Below are positions 59,850-64,000 of a DNA stretch of 64,000 nt, piece after piece. The first letter of the stretch is position 1. The number at the start of each line of letters is the position of its first letter. A model generated the notes under the pieces. That model was not told the DNA's origin, ran no database searches, and was given only the letters and a program-made list of their open reading frames with translations. The stretch spans positions 1 to 64,000 of the forward strand of contig CAXHKQ010000064.1 in the NCBI GenBank assembly GCA_964017145.1, given 5' to 3'. Position numbers and translations under genes: made by a program. The DNA comes from Agrocybe praecox (taxonomy: Eukaryota; Basidiomycota; Agaricomycetes; Agaricales; Agrocybaceae).

Positions 59850-60413
59850 TCTGTAGTATCATTAATGTAAATTGTATGCATTGTCATCATTCAGTGCATT
59901 TTAAATTTGATTTGGGTATCCATAAATTTATTCAAGTTGAAGCTCTACGTTACAAATGATAAATACATGGTAAACACCAAAAATCTACATATAATGTCGA
60001 CTTGAAGTCGATTACAACCAGTTCACTGATTATCTAAAATGGGGGTATATATTTAGGTCACATTACTAAGTTATACAAGGACTAATGGCCTACTTGGTAG
60101 CATGTTGGACACACATGCATAATAATGCAGCATACTCTTTATGAGGTTGCGGGTTCGATTCCTGAACTGTGCATTCTAATTACGTGCTTATGTCATTATA
60201 ATTTTTGCCTCAATGCTGATTATAAGCGGAGATCTAATTAGTTGCTGCCTCTTATTTTCGGGAACCGAAACATCTGATTAGGTTTGATGCTTGTTCTAAT
60301 TAGGTTCGCAACGTGTCTAATAAGGCGTAACTTGAAACTTATTAGGCCTAATAATACAAAAATAACTATAAGTGCCTTATTGGCCTAATTAGGCACTTAT
60401 GAAATTTCCGACA
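59850..60413 (+). promoter_or_regulatory. Plavaka 3' terminus and subterminal repeats
   Basis: From 60230 to the end, repeats GATCTAATTAG, CTGATTAGG, TCTAATTAGG, CTAATAAGG, TATTAGGCCTAATA and GGCCTAATTAGGCAC match those at the 5' end in reverse. Element ends ATTTCCGACA at 60413. Confidence 0.75.
60080..60173 (+). other. tRNA-like sequence (SINE head or tRNA pseudogene)
   Basis: TGGCCTACTTGGTAGCATG resembles a pol III A box region and GGGTTCGATTCC (60151-60162) matches the B box, 65 bases apart. The acceptor arms do not pair, so it is not a working tRNA. It lies inside the 3' flank of Plavaka. Confidence 0.5.
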
Positions 60414-60415
60414 TG

Positions 60416-61149
60416 GGTAATGCACCCACGATGACCCGGCTGACAACGACATTGAGGACAGTGAGACAAGCGAGTGCATGGGGATCAGCGAGCTAGTACG
60501 GCACCTGTAGATGCTAACCTGATGCATCATATCCTGGCAGTTGCCCAAATGCCTGATACATGCATGTCGGGACTGTCCAGACTACCTAATTTGGACACCT
60601 TCATTAAATAATGTTATATGATGCTGGATAGGCCGGAATAGACATTTTGCATGGCCACCCAGCATTCTCTACAATAATTACAGGTACGAAAAAAAAACAT
60701 ATTGGGTTGATATTGGGCAGGCAGGGTGCAATTATGTCAGTGTTTGTTAAACCTATTCTGTTGGGTCGTTTTTTGGTTGTTTTCATTCTAACGTCATCAG
60801 TTTGTTTCCTTTGGGCATCAAACAACTCCATTATATTTATATCTAATTTAACAATATATTGCGCCCTTTAGCGCCTGTGTTCAAATGGTTTAATGGATGG
60901 ATTGAAGCTACTGAACTTGGATGACGAGTTATAAATTTAAACACATTCAACTATAAATAACACAACACTATAAATAATCTGACTGTATACATATTACATA
61001 ATCACTCCAAAAAGCCATGTGATCCGGGCATAGACTCAGGCTTAATATTTGAAAAAGCTCAATATTTTATAGAAATTTAGCATAGATCAATGGCACATAT
61101 GTATTCAGCATAGAGGTACGAGTAAATATAGTAGGTATCATAGAAGGAC
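60416..61149. other. Non-coding stretch after Plavaka
   Basis: Continues the M1-containing host DNA (GGTAATGCACCCACGATGACC) to about 60600, then AT-rich sequence with TATAAATAA repeats. No gene or RNA recognised. Confidence 0.5.
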
Positions 61150-63140
61150 ATATTTAAATTTTTGTGAAAACAGCCAAGCAATCCTCCAGAGCATCAGCCC
61201 ACCGACAATGAAGCTTCAAAGATTTCTGCACCTGAAGTCCCCAGTAATAAAGACTGACCATGACAGAAATGATCCCATTGCTTCCAGATATCTTCAACAT
61301 ACTGAAGTCACCATCTAACAAAGGGGATATCTTTCCTCCTGCTGTGATCCTCTATTTGGTTTGCAATGACGTCCACCATGCTAAGAACTCTTTTTTGAAC
61401 GCAGCGGGATCCGGCACAGCATCTTCAATGGCGTAGGAAAACTTTCACCTTTGCTTGATCCACTCGCCAATGCTCGCAGGTCTGCCACTAGATTCTAGAA
61501 TTGGCTTTGTATCTTCATGATTGCAGCTAACTTCAAAAGCTGACCAGGTATCGACTAGTTTGGCCCAACGAGATCCCAAACCAGGCCGTGCATTGCAGAA
61601 GCTGCCAAGTACAGAAGTATACCAGGGAGGTGGCAAAAGCACCAAGGGAGCACTAGTATGCAGATTAGACACCCTGCCTTGATTGTGTGCCTTTTTCGTA
61701 CTCGGTGGGGATGGGGCAACGGTTGATGGTTTGTCAGCTTTGCGCTTCCTTGTCTGTTTAGGCAAATCAATGATAGGGGAAGATTGTGGAGTAATTTGAC
61801 AACTTGGTTCTGGTGGGACAACAATGTTGGTGTGTGCTGAGGAGGAATCACTGGTACCACTGATGGTAGGGGCAACGTCAGCCTCAGTTGCAGATGCAGC
61901 GGGAGTGATCGTAACCTCGGTATGGTCAGAAGCAGGTGTAGGACCTGGAGATGGATTCATCGCGAGACCAGTGTCAGGCACAATGTCGTCCTTTGCCCTG
62001 GATGTAGGTGTCATGCCATTGACAGCTGACTCGTGTAGGTTGTTAGACATAGTTGTGTCGGGAGTGATAGGTGTGGTGCAATTTTCGGCTGGTTTGTCAG
62101 GGGCCTTGGTTGACACTGAAATCATGGGTGCTACCATTAGCAATGTGGCTGCTGTGATTGGTGTTGGAGGGATAGGACTAGGACCTCGATCAATGGGAGC
62201 ATCAGTGGATTGAACAGGTGTGTGGGAGGGTGAAACAGGTGGGCTGCACCCGCAGAAAGAAAATGATGGGCTTGGTGACGGACGAAAAGTTGGGACATTT
62301 ACAGAAGTAATGTCTGCCTCTTCAGGTACTACTGGATCAACTTGAGATGCGTGTGGCGACACGTGTGGTGAGGGTGACCCTACCACGGTTTGTGTGGATG
62401 TGATTAAGTCCAATGCAACAAGAGTGACTGTGTTGACAGTCACTGCCGTAGTGATATGAGGTCCTCCTTCAGAGTCATGAGTTGGAATAGGCAAAGGGAG
62501 GTGGTCCTCAATGGAGTTGACTTCACACTTGTCCTTGTCAAACTTCATTGAAAGGAGACCTTCAAGTCCATCTTCAGGCATTAACACACATGCACGGCAC
62601 TCCTCCGGTGCTATAAGGAGAAATTCAGGACAAATCACAGTAAATAAACAGCGAGAGGGACTTCAATAAACGGTACTCACGAAAGGATTTACACAAAAAG
62701 GAACCAAAAATAGGGATTATGTATTTCTTGTAACGAGCTCATTCTGCTCTCCTAAAATTCATTTTGATGTCACCGACAGTTTTTCCAGAATGTACGCTAG
62801 AGGTCAGAATTCATAAGCAAAAAACAGATCTAAGAAATAAAAAGGAAGAATAGATATACCTTATCATGTTGAGTTGACCATTCTGTGCTGGTTCTGGCCC
62901 ACCAGCAAGAAGTGTAAGGTTTCAACCAGTAAGGTCGTGAATTGAATTGAGTATTGGGTGAATAAAGGGGACTAGAGCTTCAATGCATCTGTGGAAAGGA
63001 TGGTAAGAAAGAAAAATTTAATATGAAAATTGAGACGATCCTTTGATGATCTTTGGCATTGGTAGACAGCTGTTTATTTTGCTCGGAATCCCATTTTTCC
63101 ATAAGGGTGGCATGTTCAGCTTTAGCTAATTGTTCCCAGT
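61150..63140 (-). pseudogene. Agaricomycete protein of unknown function, 5'-truncated and broken
   Basis: On the minus strand, from an LTR at 63141: NWEQLAKAEHATLMEKWDSEQNK, then after a probable intron CIEALVPFIHPILNSIHDLTG..NLTLLAGGPEPAQNG, SVHSGKTVGDIKMNF, and (62638-61445) a long Thr/Ser/Pro/Val-rich low-complexity region ending in a basic KQTRKRKADKP patch. The conserved C-terminal block follows: PPPWYTSVLGSF..LGSRWAKLVDTWSAFE..GRPASIGEWIKQR, AFKKEFLAWWTSLQ and, after a stop, SGSNGIISVMVSLYYWGLQ. I recall this architecture as a very common Agaricomycete family of unknown role. Stops occur at about 62925, 62840 and 61350. Its 5' part was removed or separated by the LTR fragment. Confidence 0.65.
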
Positions 63141-63509
63141 TGTCAGGGTTTCCCCTATTTTTCCTTATTTTTCTATATTTATTTCGCATTTTTCCCTTTT
63201 GTAGATGTGTAGATATCTTATCTGTTTCATATCTTTGATTATCTCTTGATTATCTCTTGATTATCATTTGATTAGATACTTATCACTTTAATTTCCCATG
63301 AGCATAGCCTCATCCATTCTACATCATTCCACATCATTCTTTTACTTTCTTTATGATGACATTGCCTTACTCATCATTCCTTTCTATGATGTCATGGAGG
63401 AATATTCTAGAATAGCTGTAGGGTATATATACTGGACATGTATATAGCTGTAGCCCCAGCTCCAATCTCTTAGGATATCCACTATCATTGGTGTGATCTC
63501 TTAGAACCA
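63141..63509 (+). repeat. Truncated LTR of the Gypsy-1 family
   Basis: TGTCAGGGTTTCCCC start, then a base-by-base match to the Gypsy-1 LTR (in its transcription sense) through the TATATATACTGG box to TCTTAGAACCA, where it stops; about 100 bp of the 3' side is missing. It has an extra 36 bp or so (CATTGCCTTACTC...) and many differences, so it is older. The self-priming motif reads AGCTCCAATCT, one change from Gypsy-1. Confidence 0.88.
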
Positions 63510-64000
63510 GGATTTGAAGGGTAGAGCCCCCATCGTGCAGTGCATGTCGGGCTCGTACAATGTATAGGTTGAAATCGCATGTTGGAATTGCGCCTTCAAA
63601 CTGAATGAGGACTTGTCTTCTCGACAGGCCTTCTGCGACTTGCGCTTTCGCAACTTTGTTAGCCCCGCTCTGTTCTGATTGGTTACCTGCGCCACTGCAC
63701 TAATTGGCAATTGAGGCATGACCTTTGCAAGTTGCGCGATGGTCACGGGTTGCTTCGGTCCTTGGCCGAGGCAAGAGGCATATGACCCCTTGCCTGGACC
63801 AACGGTCCGTCAAGAAGGAAGTGGTGGCACGATTCTTCCGAACCGAGTCTCTGGCACCTTGGGTTGCTGCATTGGCTGTGTAGTAGCCAGGGCCGTGGGA
63901 GTGGGCTTCTTAGGTCCAGACCCTGAGGGTCCAGGCTTTTGAGGCTGTGTGGGAGGGGGTGCCTCCCTTTGCTTCCCCTTGTCCGTGCGCGGTGGGGGTC
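63510..64000 (-). pseudogene. LINE ORF1 fragment (Tad-like), runs off the window
   Basis: Minus strand, entering from beyond 64000: a Pro/Lys/Gln-rich stretch (KGKQREAPPPTQPQKPGPSG), then after a frameshift PVTIAQLAKVMPQLPISAV, and after another VAEGLSRRQVLIQFEG...DFNLYIVRARHALHDGGSTLQIL. The GLSRRQVLI-type block and what follows resemble ORF1 of Agaricomycete Tad-like LINEs. It is cut by the LTR fragment at 63509. Assignment is from memory of the family. Confidence 0.5.

Larger units (their letters stand above)
31582..60413 (+). mobile_element. Plavaka-type DNA transposon containing nested elements
   Basis: Terminal inverted repeats TGTCGGAAATYTC..AGTGCCTWATYAGG at 31582 and (reversed) 60413, flanked by TG (31580-31581, 60414-60415). 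Removing the element joins TGTAGGGATA to TGGGTAATGC, recreating an M1-like motif, which supports the borders. Subterminal regions on both sides carry many CCTAATTAGG/CTAATAAGG-like repeats, as in CACTA-like elements. Two genes on the plus strand are inside: a transposase (32257-36046) and a second gene (36220-59849). Without the nested insert the element is about 7.5 kb. Plavaka is the basidiomycete branch of the CMC (CACTA-like) transposons. Confidence 0.9.

Noticed and set aside
60080..60173. A functional tRNA gene
   Set aside because: A and B box-like sequences are present but the acceptor arms do not pair and the anticodon arm is irregular.

Overview
The window is transposon-packed nuclear DNA from a fungus, most likely an Agaricomycete (Basidiomycota). 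The reasons are short 50-77 nt GT-AG introns, a Plavaka-type DNA transposase gene, Tad-like LINEs with an RNase H domain, chromodomain Gypsy elements, and a degenerate copy of a protein family that I recall from mushroom genomes. I found no convincing host housekeeping gene and no rRNA gene. All family names come from motif recognition; nothing was searched.

Left part (1-24.4 kb): three 3' ends of one LINE family (about 1-665, 3084-3835, 5640-6289) and a decayed Copia pol (749-2203). A long minus-strand LINE (LINE-A, about 5640-21040) is split by two insertions. One is a 1.55 kb CACTG/CAGTG inverted-repeat element (7246-8796). The other is a complete Gypsy element (Gypsy-1, 10114-17326; 414 bp LTRs; target duplication CTGAT), which itself carries an 896 bp TA-flanked element (11098-11993). 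Next come a fragment of a long-TIR family (about 21050-22238) and a second minus-strand LINE (LINE-B, 22239-24400).

Middle (24.4-31.6 kb and again from 60.4 kb): non-coding DNA made of inverted modules. These are about 600 bp inverted arms, a dispersed palindromic motif of about 35 bp (M1, about ten copies) and a hairpin module (M2). The paired arms of M2 change together between copies.

Right part (31.6-60.4 kb): a nest of four mobile elements. A Plavaka transposon (31582-60413; target duplication TG) split an M1 motif. It carries a 1,022-codon transposase gene with 12 introns that is open throughout, and a second gene. An intron of that second gene received a long-TIR element (36477-57840; target duplication GTTACCA). 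The left arm of that element received a Copia retrotransposon (37687-54934; GACAT; 461 bp LTRs), and the RT region of the Copia ORF received a 12 kb Gypsy element (Gypsy-2, 41515-53493; GGGAT; 424 bp LTRs). Removing each insert with one copy of its target duplication restores the Copia reading frame and a normal 75 nt intron. The two inner elements have LTR pairs that look identical by eye, so they are recent.

The most unusual item is a third ORF of 971 aa in Gypsy-2, between pol and the 3' LTR. It has an acidic patch, an arginine-serine repeat domain and an RRM-like fold, so it looks like a splicing-factor (SR) protein carried by a retrotransposon. Its last codons run through the polypurine tract and its stop codon lies in the LTR. 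Gypsy-1 shows a Tf1-style self-priming arrangement, and the Copia element has a primer-binding site matching the anticodon arm of initiator tRNA-Met.

Right edge (60.4-64 kb): a broken Agaricomycete gene of unknown function, a truncated Gypsy-1-family LTR and a LINE ORF1 fragment running off the window.
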